Assembly: GCF_016714285.1 (NCBI RefSeq) | Contig: NZ_JADJNN010000013.1 | Coordinates: 186,001 to 250,000 of the forward strand | Reading direction: 5' to 3' | Source: Nannocystis sp. | Lineage (GTDB): Bacteria; Myxococcota_A; Polyangia; Nannocystales; Nannocystaceae | DNA length: 64,000 nucleotides | Shown: positions 8,436-18,822 of the stretch, piece by piece | Layout of the letters: the number at the start of each line of letters is the position of its first letter | Numbering within the stretch: position 1 is the first letter of the stretch | Notes under the pieces: model-generated | What the model was told of the DNA's origin: nothing | The model's database searches: none | Seen by the model: the letters and a program-made list of their open reading frames with translations, nothing else | Made by a program: the position numbers and the translations under genes

Positions 8436-9617
8436 ATGCGTACCCTTGGCCTGGCTTCCTTTGTTGGCGCGCTCCTCCTCGGCATCGCCTGCGGCGACAG
8501 CACGGCCGGCAGCGGCGACACCGGCGGCTGCACGGTCGGCAGCGCTGGTTGCCCCTGCACCACCGGCGGCGGCTGTGACCCGAACCTGACCTGCCTCAGC
8601 AACACCTGCGTCGAGCTGCCCGGCGAGACCACCACCAGCCCGACCACCGGCCTCACCAGCGACGGCCCCGGCAGCGTCAGCGACAGCGTCACGCAGAGCA
8701 CCACCGACGCCCCGACCACCGGCCCCGTCACCAGCGGCCCCACCACCGACAGCAGCGGCGGCGACGAGGGCCCCAAGCTCGACGTCGGCCAGGACACCAC
8801 CACCGGCGTCCCGGTCGAGGGCTGCCGCAAGATCGACATGCTCTTCGTGCTCGACGGCTCGGGCTCGATGATCGAGGAGCGCCAGGCCCTCTCCGCCGTC
8901 AACGCCTTCACCGACATCGTCACGACCCTCGCCAACCTGAACGGCGAGATCGACTACCGCATCGCCGTCACCACCGACAACGACGACGGCTTCGTCAACC
9001 CCAACAACTGCTGGGACCAGCCCAACAAGTGGATCGACTCGGTCGGCAACACCCCCGCCGACGTCGCCAAGGCCTTCAACTGCTCCGTCTCCGGCTTCGG
9101 CAACAACACCTTCGAGGCCTCCGTCGGCTGCGAGCACGTCCTCACCAGCGCCGCCGACCTGCTCACCAGCGACAAGAGCGGCTTTATCCGCAAGGACGCC
9201 CTCCTGGTCCTCGTCATGGTCACCGACGTCGACGACTACGGCGCCTACGACCAGATGAACGGCAACGACTGCAACATCGGCTGCGGCACCCCTCCGCCGC
9301 CCCTGCCGGGCCTCCTGCAGAAGCTCGTCACCGTCAAGGGCGGCGACATGGGCGGCGTCGCGGCGATCGTCATCGCCGGCGACCCCACCCTGAACCCGGG
9401 CGTCAACTTCTGCGGCCAGCCCGGCAGCTGCGGCTGCAACGGCATCGACTGCGGGGTCTTCCACGCCGACCGCCTCTACCAGTTCACCGGCATGCTCGGC
9501 GCCAACGGCTACGCCGCCGACCTGTGCAAGGGCACCAAGACCGTCCCCGAGGCCGTCAAGACCGCCCTCACCGAGAAGATCGACCTCGCCTGCATGAAGT
9601 TCGACCCGCCAGCCTGA
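8436..9617 (+). CDS. VWA-domain lipoprotein
   Basis: 393 residues. The signal MRTLGLASFVGALLLGIAC ends in a lipobox with Cys19, so it is probably a secreted, lipid-anchored protein. Residues 30-60 contain clustered Cys residues (CTVGSAGCPC, CDPNLTCLSNTC), and 65-125 form a Thr/Ser/Gly linker of the type common in Nannocystis-like genomes. From about 130 there is a von Willebrand A domain with a complete MIDAS start, DGSGSM (D140, S142, S144), and a distal acidic loop VTDVDDYG. VWA domains bind ligands through a divalent metal, so an adhesive or surface role is probable. It is transcribed away from the GHKL pair and ends before a strong hairpin. Confidence 0.88.
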   Translation: MRTLGLASFVGALLLGIACGDSTAGSGDTGGCTVGSAGCPCTTGGGCDPNLTCLSNTCVELPGETTTSPTTGLTSDGPGSVSDSVTQSTTDAPTTGPVTSGPTTDSSGGDEGPKLDVGQDTTTGVPVEGCRKIDMLFVLDGSGSMIEERQALSAVNAFTDIVTTLANLNGEIDYRIAVTTDNDDGFVNPNNCWDQPNKWIDSVGNTPADVAKAFNCSVSGFGNNTFEASVGCEHVLTSAADLLTSDKSGFIRKDALLVLVMVTDVDDYGAYDQMNGNDCNIGCGTPPPPLPGLLQKLVTVKGGDMGGVAAIVIAGDPTLNPGVNFCGQPGSCGCNGIDCGVFHADRLYQFTGMLGANGYAADLCKGTKTVPEAVKTALTEKIDLACMKFDPPA

Positions 9618-9625
9618 GCCGCCAC

Positions 9626-9649
9626 GGGCCTGTCCCGAAGGACAGGCCC
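9626..9649. terminator. Perfect GC-rich hairpin between convergent genes; full copy of the CCTGTCC motif
   Basis: A perfect 10-base-pair stem, gggcctgtcc paired with ggacaggccc, closes a four-base loop (cgaa). It sits 8 bases after the VWA lipoprotein stop and 9 bases before the end of the convergent release-factor-like gene, so it can serve both strands. There is no T-tract, so intrinsic termination is likely but not proven. It is also the best full-length copy of the dispersed motif described in the findings. Confidence 0.65.
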
Positions 9650-9658
9650 GCGCTCGCC

Positions 9659-10355
9659 TTACTCCGCCGACCCGCCGCGCAGCCCATCGAGCTGCCCGCG
9701 CGCGTACAGCTTGTACGAGGTCCGCGTGCCCCGGCGATGGTCGACCACCACGTCGCCCTGGACCTGCACCGTGCGGATCTTGTCGCCGCGCATGCCCGAG
9801 CCCGCCTGTTGTTTACGCGTCGCGTCACGCTCCTCCCGCGCCCGCGTCGTCGCCTGCGCCTGCAACCTGGCCTGCAGCAGCTCCTGCGCCGTGTCCCGGT
9901 TCATGCTCTGGCTGCGCCCGCCGTCGCAGCGGATCGAGATCCCCGACGGCAGGTGCTTCAGCAGCACCGTCGTCGAGGTCTTGTTGCGGTGCTGCCCGCC
10001 CGCGCCGCTGCCCTTCGTGAACTGCTCGACCAGGTCCTCCGGCCGCAGCTCGACCCGCGCCGCCTCGGCCGGCGTCAGCACCACCACCGTCACCGTGCTC
10101 GAGTGCACCCGACCCCGCTTCTCGGTCGGCGGCACCCGCTGCCAGCGGTGCCCGCCGGCCTCGTCGGCGAAGCAGGCCTGCGCCCGCTTGCCCCGCACCT
10201 TGCAGCGGACGATGCCCGGCCGCTCGTCGATCACCTCGAGGTCAAAGGTGCTCCCGCGCGGCGAACTTCTGATAAATGGCCAGCTGTTCGTACACCAACA
10301 GGCGCGCGTCGGCGCCGCCCTCGGCGGCCCGGATCTCCACGATGATCGTCTCCAT
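9659..10355 (-). CDS. Peptide chain release factor-like protein lacking domain 1, made by +1 frameshift
   Basis: Translation begins at ATG 10355 behind a strong ribosome site (aggagaagg) and reads 37 codons, ending EHL, up to TGA at 10244-10242. A +1 shift at CTT TGA C continues from GAC (10243) to the stop at 9659, giving about 231 residues. The joined protein aligns throughout with domain 2 and the catalytic domain of class I release factors: IIVEIRAAEGGADA, GGHRWQRVPPTEKRGRVHSS, and GSGAGGQHRNKTS with the GGQ at about 119-121. The PPT in RVPPTEKRG corresponds to the RF1 PxT anticodon-like motif, not the RF2 SPF. Domain 1 (about the first 100 residues of RF1/RF2) is absent. It may release peptides from stalled or damaged ribosomes, as proposed for shorter RF paralogues, but that is inference. 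Without the frameshift neither half would work. Confidence 0.82.
10241..10256 (-). promoter_or_regulatory. Putative programmed +1 frameshift site (CTT TGA C) with upstream Shine-Dalgarno-like element
   Basis: On the minus strand the sequence is cgggag-cac-ctt-tga-c. The slippery CTT, the in-frame TGA and the following C match the recoding site of bacterial RF2 genes exactly. A GGGAG element that can pair with the 16S anti-Shine-Dalgarno lies three bases before CTT, the same spacing as in the E. coli prfB signal. In prfB the site falls near codon 25, ahead of domain 2; here it lies inside domain 2 of a protein without domain 1. Confidence 0.8.
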
Positions 10356-10702
10356 GGTCCTTCTCCTGGCAGGTCCCCCGGGACATGTCCCAAGCGCCCT
10401 GTCCTCCGGGTCACCTGCCAGCGACCGGCCAGAGCGCCGCAAAACGGCGAAATTCAGGCGCACAGCGGAGATCCGCCGCCCACCCGCAAACCCGGGCCGC
10501 GGTCAACCGTGCCACGCCGGCAGCCGCCCGCAGCGCGAAGCGCAGGCGACAGCACGACGATGACGGACACAGGTCAGCACGCGAACCTCGAAGCGCCGCC
10601 ATCTTGCCCGCACTCTCGCCCCCACGCAAGCCCCGGGAGCCCGCGCACTGCACATCCGAGCCGCGGCGCACCACGACAGCTCCGCATCACCACGCGCCCC
10701 GC
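10356..10702. other. 347-bp intergenic region with CCTGTCC half-sites
   Basis: No convincing gene was found. It holds the release-factor-like gene's ribosome site (10358-10368) and a cluster of short inverted elements at 10371-10420 (ggtcccccgggacatgtccc and ccctgtcctccggg). The leftover ORFs here have no codon bias like that of the neighbours. The promoter for the minus-strand release-factor-like gene and the 3' end of the RCC1 gene probably lie here. Confidence 0.5.
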
Positions 10703-13075
10703 TCACGGCAACCCGCGGATCGCAGCGGGCCTGCGCGCCACGTCCCACACCCGCGGAGCGTCCGTCGCCGCGAGCTCGCGGCCCCAGCAGTGCACCGCCT
10801 CGCCGCCACTGGCCAGCGCGCAGCTCAGCTGATCGCCGGCCGCGATTGCACGCACCCGCGCCAGACCCCGCACCGACACCGGCACCAGACGCGTGCTCAT
10901 ACTGCCGTCGCCGACCGCCCCCTCGCTGTTGCTGCCCCAGCACACCACCTCGCCCGCACGCCGCAGCGCGCAGCTGTGGTCCTCGCCCGCGACCACCGCG
11001 ACCGCGTCGCGCAGCCCCTCCACCGTGACGATCGTCGCCCGCTCCTCCTCGGCCCCGTCGCCCAGGCGCCCGCCGAAGCCGCTGCCCCAGCACACCACCT
11101 CGCCGCCGCGCCGCAGCGCGCAGCTGTGCAGGTGACCGATCGCCAGCGCCGTCGCGTCCGCGAGCCCCCGCACGAGCGTCGGCTCCGTCCGGTCGACCCG
11201 CGTGCCGTCACCGATCCGTCCATAAAAATTCAGCCCCCAGCACAGCACCTCGCCGCTGGCCCGCCGCACACAGCGGTGCACCGCCCCGAGCCCGACCTCC
11301 TGGGTGTCACGCGGCAGCGTCACCGCGTCGGCCAGCGCCGCCGCCCCTTCGCCGTGCCAACACCGCAGCTTGCCCCCCGTCTCCAGCGCGCAGCTCGTGT
11401 GCCCGCGCGCCACCAGCTGTGTCACCCCCTGCAGCCCCGCGACCACCACCGGCGTCGGTCGACTGCGCGTGCTCGGAGCCGGCGGCGGCGGACCCATCCC
11501 GTGCTCGTCGCGCGACTCACCCACCGGCTCGCCCGCCTGCCCGAGCTGCCCGAAGGTGTCGTCGCCCCAGCACTGCACCTCCCCGCCGACCCGCCGCGCG
11601 CAGCTGTGCCGCGCCCCCGCGACCACCTCCACCGCGTCCGACAGCCCGACCACGAACACCGGCCGCTTCGGCGTGGTCCACCCGCCGTCGCCGAGCTGCC
11701 CGAAGCTGTTGTCCCCGAGGCACGCGACCCGACCACCCGCCACCGCACATGCGTGCCCTCCCCCTGCCGCCAGCGCCGTCAGCGGGGCCTTCTTCGCGTC
11801 TGTCTCAAAGGCCAGGTACGGCCCGCGTCGCCGCGGCGCCGCCCCGTTGTCCGCCTGGCCCGCCTCGTTGTAACCCCAGCACCACGCCGTCCCGTCGCGC
11901 AGCGCGGCGCAAGCGTGAGCTGACCCAAGGGATAGGTCAGCCACCGACCCGATCGCCACCTGCACGGGCTTCGCCTGCGCCTCCGTACCACCGTCGCCGA
12001 GCTGCCCGTCGCGGTCCTCGCCCCAACACAGCAGCTCCCCACCGCGCCGCAGCGCGCAGCTGAAGTCGCTGCCGGCCGCCACGCGCACCGCGTCGCGCAG
12101 CCCGGGCACCACCACCGGCCCGCGCTTCGCCGGGTCACGAAACGGCGGCGGATGATGCCCGGGCCAGCGCGGCGGCGGCGGGTCGAGCACCCCGTCACCA
12201 CGCTGCCCCGCCCGCCCCTCGCCCCAGCACTGCACCCGACCATCCACCGTGCGCGCGCACATGTGCCGATCTCCCGCCGCCACCTCGACCACCGCCGCGA
12301 CCCCCGGCACCGCGATCGGCGTCGTCGAATACGTCACCCCCACCGGCAGCGGCGGCCGCCCCCAGCACCACACTCGCCCCCGCTGCACCGCGCACGCGTA
12401 GCCCTCGCCCACAGTCACCGCCGAGGCCCGCAGCCCCGCCACCACCCGCGGCCGGTCGCTCCCGTCCTCGTCGTCGCCCGCCCCGTAGCGCTCGCCCCAG
12501 CACTGCACCTCCCCGGCCTGTCCCAAGGTACAGGTTCGAGATCCCCCCGCGGCGATCACCTTCACCCCCGTCAAGCCCGGCACCTGCGCCGCCTGCAGCC
12601 GCGACCCGGCCTGTCCATCACCGACCTGCCCCTGCGTCGCGTCGCCCCAGCACGCAACGGTCCCGCCGCGCCGCAGCGCACAGCTGTGCCAGTTGCCGAT
12701 CGCCACCGCCACCGCGTCCGCGAGCCCGAGCACCGGCGTCGGCGCCCGCCTGTCCTCCCGCGTCCCGTCGCCGAGCTCGCCGTGCCCGTTGTATCCCCAA
12801 CAATGCACGCGCCCCGAGATCACCGCGCAGCTGTGCATCAGCCCCGCCACCACCTGCAGCCCGCCCGGATGCGCCGCACTCGCGCCAATCTCCGCGCCAC
12901 TCTCCGGCACCTTCGCCCCCGCCTCCGCCTCCTCCGCCTCGGCCACGCTCATCGGCAGCTCCGCCGCGCTCGCCGGCACGTCCATCGCCACCTCCGCGCT
13001 CGTCGCGACCACCGCCTCCGGCGTCGCCCGCGGCGCGCAGCCCATCAGCAGCGCCGCCGCGACGACTCGCCTCAC
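10703..13075 (-). CDS. RCC1-repeat lipoprotein with 14 repeats (two propellers)
   Basis: 790 residues from a GTG start that overlaps the upstream stop (GTGA). The signal MRRVVAAALLMGC ends in a lipobox, so the protein is a probable outer-membrane or surface lipoprotein. After an Ala/Glu-rich linker there are 14 copies of an RCC1-type repeat recognised by [H/x]SCALRRGG-x-V-x-CWG followed by GQLGDG. Examples are HSCALRRGGTVACWGD and DHSCALRRAGEVVCWGS. Seven blades make one RCC1 propeller, so two full propellers are expected. Each repeat has a conserved Cys pair that could form disulphides outside the cell. Such proteins are abundant in myxobacteria, but the ligands are unknown. A CCTGTCC-type palindrome lies inside repeat 3 (12517-12533) and codes for CTLGQA. 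Confidence 0.9.
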   Translation of the reverse strand: MRRVVAAALLMGCAPRATPEAVVATSAEVAMDVPASAAELPMSVAEAEEAEAGAKVPESGAEIGASAAHPGGLQVVAGLMHSCAVISGRVHCWGYNGHGELGDGTREDRRAPTPVLGLADAVAVAIGNWHSCALRRGGTVACWGDATQGQVGDGQAGSRLQAAQVPGLTGVKVIAAGGSRTCTLGQAGEVQCWGERYGAGDDEDGSDRPRVVAGLRASAVTVGEGYACAVQRGRVWCWGRPPLPVGVTYSTTPIAVPGVAAVVEVAAGDRHMCARTVDGRVQCWGEGRAGQRGDGVLDPPPPRWPGHHPPPFRDPAKRGPVVVPGLRDAVRVAAGSDFSCALRRGGELLCWGEDRDGQLGDGGTEAQAKPVQVAIGSVADLSLGSAHACAALRDGTAWCWGYNEAGQADNGAAPRRRGPYLAFETDAKKAPLTALAAGGGHACAVAGGRVACLGDNSFGQLGDGGWTTPKRPVFVVGLSDAVEVVAGARHSCARRVGGEVQCWGDDTFGQLGQAGEPVGESRDEHGMGPPPPAPSTRSRPTPVVVAGLQGVTQLVARGHTSCALETGGKLRCWHGEGAAALADAVTLPRDTQEVGLGAVHRCVRRASGEVLCWGLNFYGRIGDGTRVDRTEPTLVRGLADATALAIGHLHSCALRRGGEVVCWGSGFGGRLGDGAEEERATIVTVEGLRDAVAVVAGEDHSCALRRAGEVVCWGSNSEGAVGDGSMSTRLVPVSVRGLARVRAIAAGDQLSCALASGGEAVHCWGRELAATDAPRVWDVARRPAAIRGLP

Positions 13076-14076
13076 CCCGCCTGCTCCTCGCGGATGCGCG
13101 TCGAGAAGTGCGGGTCGCGGTCGATCGCCTGCCCCAGCGTCGAGATCGCCGCCCGCTGCTTCAGCCGCGCGAACGGCAGCCCGGGATTAATGATCCCGAT
13201 CCGCTGGAGATACTCCGGCGTGTGGCCCGTGGCGATCATCTGCCAGTTGAGCGGCAACCGCTGCCCCGCCGCGCGCACCAGCCGGACGATCTGCGTCGTG
13301 CAGTTGGTGATGACCGTGTGATAGAAGCGCGGCGTGCGGGCCAGCTGGTTGCAGTCGGCGACGTAGGCCCGCAGCAGACGCTCGCGAAACTCCGGCGTCG
13401 ACACCAGGCGGTAGAGATACACGTCCTCACGCCTCACCGTCGTGCGCAGGCGGATGATGTCGCGCTCGTCCGCCGCGATCGTCACCAGCTCGTAAGCCTT
13501 GAAGAAGCCGGCGTAGTTCGACCACTCCTTGCCGCGCGCGCGCCGGACCTCGATCGAGAAGGCCAGGTGATCCTGGCCTTCGAAGCCGAAGCTGACGATC
13601 AGGTGGGCGATCGACGGACCCATCCAGTACGACGCGAACAGGTCGATCGACTCGAGCCGCGCCAGCTCGTAGCTGCGCGTCTCCCAGCGCTCATCGAACG
13701 CCGTCTCGCTGTGCCAGTCGAAGCAGCGCACGTCGCGGACCGTGAGCAGCCCGCCCTCGATCGTCGCGGTCGTCTGACGGGCCACGTCTGGCGCCCAGTC
13801 GCGGTCGGTCCGCGGCCGCAGCGAGGCCCACCACGCGTTCCACACCACCACCGCCACCACGTACACCGCCAGCAGCTCGAGCGAGCCGAGCAGCGCCGTC
13901 GCCAGCGTCAGCACCCCCCACGCCGCCGCCCACACCACGCCGTGACGCCGCCGGCTGAAGTGGAAGAAGCTCGCCGCCGCATGAAAGCCGCCGATCAACA
14001 GGACCAGGAGCTGCGACCACCACGGCATGCGTCGCCAGCATAACCCGCCAGACACAGCCGCGACCATGGCCCGCAT
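13072..14076 (-). CDS. DUF4105-type membrane protein (papain-like fold)
   Basis: 334 residues; ATG 14076 or the later ATG 14028 (MPWWSQLLVLL), which gives a tidier N-terminus. Two or three membrane helices lie within the first 85 residues, and the remainder should face one side of the membrane. The C-terminal domain contains the DUF4105 hallmarks: SIDLFASYWMGPSIAHLIVSF, DVYLYRLVSTPEFRERLL, and YHTVITNCTTQI, where the NCT Cys is the presumed nucleophile. Members of this family include a lipoprotein N-acyltransferase described in Bacteroides, so a role in lipoprotein maturation or envelope work is plausible. Its stop overlaps the GTG start of the RCC1 lipoprotein gene, so the enzyme and a possible substrate are co-translated. 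That link is inference. Confidence 0.75.
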   Translation of the reverse strand: MRAMVAAVSGGLCWRRMPWWSQLLVLLIGGFHAAASFFHFSRRRHGVVWAAAWGVLTLATALLGSLELLAVYVVAVVVWNAWWASLRPRTDRDWAPDVARQTTATIEGGLLTVRDVRCFDWHSETAFDERWETRSYELARLESIDLFASYWMGPSIAHLIVSFGFEGQDHLAFSIEVRRARGKEWSNYAGFFKAYELVTIAADERDIIRLRTTVRREDVYLYRLVSTPEFRERLLRAYVADCNQLARTPRFYHTVITNCTTQIVRLVRAAGQRLPLNWQMIATGHTPEYLQRIGIINPGLPFARLKQRAAISTLGQAIDRDPHFSTRIREEQAG

Positions 14077-14095
14077 TACGCCCAGCTTGGGGCCC

Positions 14096-14197
14096 GCACA
14101 CCGAACTCTTGCGCCCGCCGCTGATGCCCGCCCCGTCCTGCTTTACGCCGAGTTTACGCCCAGCACACCGAACTCTTGCGCCCGCCCCTGACGCCCG
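14096..14197. repeat. Near-identical 35-bp direct repeat upstream of the spy-like gene
   Basis: The unit beginning gcacaccgaactcttgcgcc occurs at 14096-14130 and again at 14163-14197, with 2 mismatches in 35 bases. Both copies are preceded by ttacgcccag. The pair ends 41 bases before the next start codon, in the position expected for a promoter or tandem operator. Confidence 0.65.
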
Positions 14198-14238
14198 CTG
14201 CCCCGCCCTCGTCGAAGCAATCGGAAGGAAACACCGCC

Positions 14239-14760
14239 ATGATCACCCTGACCACCCTGACCACCCGCATCGCCCTCGCCCTCGCCAGCTTCAGCTTCGC
14301 CGGCCTGATCCACAGCAGCACCGCCGAGGCCGCCCCCGCCGACCGCCAGGAGCACGGCGCCGGCAAGGCCGAACGCATGTGCGCCCGCCTCGCCTGCAGC
14401 CCCGACCAGAAGGCCAAGATCCAGCAGATCAAGGCCAGCAAGGCGCCGCAGGTCAAGGCCGCCCGCGAGCAGATGCGCACCCTCCGGGCCCAGGTCCAGG
14501 CCGAGCTGCGCAAGCCGAGCCCCGACGCCAAGGCGATCGCCCGCCTCGACGCCCAGATCGACGCCCAGCGCGCCGCGATCCACAGCCAGCGCCGCGCCGG
14601 CCAGCTCCAGCTCCTCGCCCTCCTCACCCCCGAGCAGAAGACCAAGCTGCTCGCCGCCGCCGATCAGCGCCGCGGCAAGGGCCACGGCCACGGCAAGCGC
14701 CGCGGCCACGGCAACGGCCGCGGTGACGGCAACGGCCGCGGCCCGGCCCGCGCCAACTGA
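14239..14760 (+). CDS. Spy/CpxP-like periplasmic LTXXQ-type protein
   Basis: 173 residues. ATG 14239 has a ggaagga ribosome site about 10 bases upstream. The N-terminus MITLTTLTTRIALALASF to about AEA/AP is a Sec signal peptide. The mature part is highly charged and helical, with CSPDQKAKIQQIKAS and LLTPEQKTKLL, the two LTxxQ-like motifs of Spy/CpxP periplasmic chaperones. It ends in a basic His/Gly/Arg tail (GHGHGKRRGHGNGRG) that could bind metal. It probably protects periplasmic proteins or senses envelope stress. The tandem repeat upstream suggests regulated expression, and two terminator-like hairpins follow. Confidence 0.75.
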   Translation: MITLTTLTTRIALALASFSFAGLIHSSTAEAAPADRQEHGAGKAERMCARLACSPDQKAKIQQIKASKAPQVKAAREQMRTLRAQVQAELRKPSPDAKAIARLDAQIDAQRAAIHSQRRAGQLQLLALLTPEQKTKLLAAADQRRGKGHGHGKRRGHGNGRGDGNGRGPARAN

Positions 14761-14778
14761 CCGACCGCAACCACGAAA

Positions 14779-14811
14779 AGACCCGGCAGGACGCTCCGTC
14801 CCGCCGGGTCT
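14779..14811. terminator. Terminator-like hairpin, first of a tandem pair
   Basis: agacccggcaggac pairs with gtcccgccgggtct over 14 bases with one mismatch around a loop ctcc region. It follows the spy-like stop by 18 bases and faces the end of aconitase on the other strand. Confidence 0.7.
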
Positions 14812-14837
14812 CACCGTCACCACCAAGAACCACGCGA

Positions 14838-14870
14838 AGACCCGGCACGACGCTCCGTCCTGCCGGGTCT
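14838..14870. terminator. Terminator-like hairpin, second of a tandem pair
   Basis: A duplicated copy 59 bases after the first, with the same flanks (cacg-aagacccggc ... gccgggtctcaccgtc). The stem keeps 13 of 14 pairs although both arms differ from copy one. It lies 17 bases beyond the aconitase stop, so the pair probably separates the convergent genes. Confidence 0.7.
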
Positions 14871-14886
14871 CACCGTCGCCACCGCC

Positions 14887-17589
<2,703 letters not shown>

Positions 17590-17687
17590 TTTGGCGGGCG
17601 AAGCCTATCAAATTCACCTCTGCCGTTTGCCCGCGCGATCTCCGCAAATCGACCACCTGGCTGGCCCCCTGCCGGCCCCCTGCCACC

Positions 17688-17726
17688 TCCGGCCACCTCG
17701 CGGCCACCTCGCGGCCACCTCGCGGA
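17688..17726 (+). repeat. 12-bp tandem repeat upstream of ferritin-like gene
   Basis: The unit ggccacctcgcg is repeated three times after a diverged copy (ggccacctccgg region). It lies in the divergent promoter region between acnA and the ferritin-like gene. Confidence 0.55.
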
Positions 17727-17763
17727 TGGACAAGCCGTCGACCTCGTTTATCTTCCGGCGACC

Positions 17764-18306
17764 ATGGCCCCCCAAGACAAGCCCTTCCTGACCGACATCA
17801 AGACCCTGAGAGAGCGCGCCCGCCAGCACATCGAGCGCGGCGCCGTGACCTCCGGCTACACCGGGGACCGCGAGACGATCCTCCGCCTGCTCGGCGAGGC
17901 CCTGGCGACCGAGCTCGTGTGCGTGCTCCGCTACAAGCGCCACTTCTACATGGCCTCGGGCCTCCACGCCGACTCCGTCGCCGCCGAGTTCGCCCAGCAC
18001 GCCACCGAGGAGCAGACCCACGCCGACCAGCTCGCCGCCCGCATCGTCCAGCTCGGCGGCAAGCCCGACTTCAACCCCGACAGCCTCACCAAGCGCAGCC
18101 ACGCCGAGTACGTCGAGGGCGAGACCCTGCGCGAGATGCTCAAGGAGGACCTCATCGCCGAGCGCATCGCCATCGACAGCTACCGCGAGATGATCGCCTA
18201 CATCGGCAAGGACGACTCCACCACCCGCCGCATGCTCGAGGGCATCCTGGCGATGGAGGAGGAGCACGCCGACGACCTCCAGTCCCTGCTCGAGACCAAC
18301 ACCTGA
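17764..18306 (+). CDS. Ferritin-like / bacterioferritin-type diiron protein
   Basis: 180 residues forming a four-helix bundle. The carboxylate and His ligands of a ferritin diiron site are in place on the four helices: LATELVCVLRYKRHFY, HATEEQTHADQLAARI, DLIAERIAIDSYREM and ILAMEEEHADDL. It most resembles bacterioferritin/ferritin-like domain proteins that oxidise and store iron or protect from peroxide. ATG 17764 is the only start giving this protein; the large open frame further upstream is merely antisense to acnA. It is followed after two bases by msrC, so the two probably form an oxidative-stress operon. Confidence 0.88.
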   Translation: MAPQDKPFLTDIKTLRERARQHIERGAVTSGYTGDRETILRLLGEALATELVCVLRYKRHFYMASGLHADSVAAEFAQHATEEQTHADQLAARIVQLGGKPDFNPDSLTKRSHAEYVEGETLREMLKEDLIAERIAIDSYREMIAYIGKDDSTTRRMLEGILAMEEEHADDLQSLLETNT

Positions 18307-18308
18307 CC

Positions 18309-18794
18309 ATGCACACGCTCGCGATCCACCCCGACGCCGACCGGGCCGAGCTCTACCGCGACCTGCTCGCCAGCATCCGCGCCCTGGTCGCCGACGAGCC
18401 CGACCTGATCGCCAACCTCGCCAACATCAGCGCCGCGATCAAGCAGGCCCTCGCGCCCGTCTCGTGGGTCGGCTTCTACCGCCAGATCGGCCCAGATCTG
18501 GTCCTGGGCCCGTTCCAGGGCAAACTCGCCTGCACCCGCATCGGCCCCGGCAAGGGCGTGTGCGGGGCCGCGGCCGCCCGCCGCGAGACCCTCGTCGTCC
18601 CCGACGTCCACGCCTTCCCCGGCCACATCGCCTGCGACGCCGACACCCGCAGCGAGATCGTCGTCCCGATCGTCCGCGCCGGCCAGCTGCTCGCCGTGCT
18701 CGACCTCGACAGCGAGCGAGCCGCCGCCTTCGACGCCGTCGACGCCGCCCAGCTCGAGCAGATCGCCGCCCTCGTCGCCGACCTGGCCTGGTAG
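18309..18794 (+). CDS. msrC: Free methionine-(R)-sulfoxide reductase (GAF domain)
   Basis: 161 residues, one GAF domain. It reduces free Met-R-sulfoxide using thioredoxin. The signature VGFYRQ, LGPFQGKLACTRIGPGKGVC and DVHAFPGHIACDADTRSE is complete. The three redox Cys fall at 75, 85 and 109, the same spacing (10 and 24) as in the E. coli enzyme. The start lies two bases after the ferritin-like stop, so the genes are co-transcribed. The shared theme is protection from oxidation. The identification is firm. Confidence 0.94.
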   Translation: MHTLAIHPDADRAELYRDLLASIRALVADEPDLIANLANISAAIKQALAPVSWVGFYRQIGPDLVLGPFQGKLACTRIGPGKGVCGAAAARRETLVVPDVHAFPGHIACDADTRSEIVVPIVRAGQLLAVLDLDSERAAAFDAVDAAQLEQIAALVADLAW

Positions 18795-18822
18795 CCCGCC
18801 GCCCTGATAAGCTCCCGCCGGC

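Noticed and set aside
10411..10700. Small ORFs in the gap before the RCC1 gene
   Set aside because: Neither strand gives normal codon bias or a ribosome site; they are shadows of GC-rich spacer.
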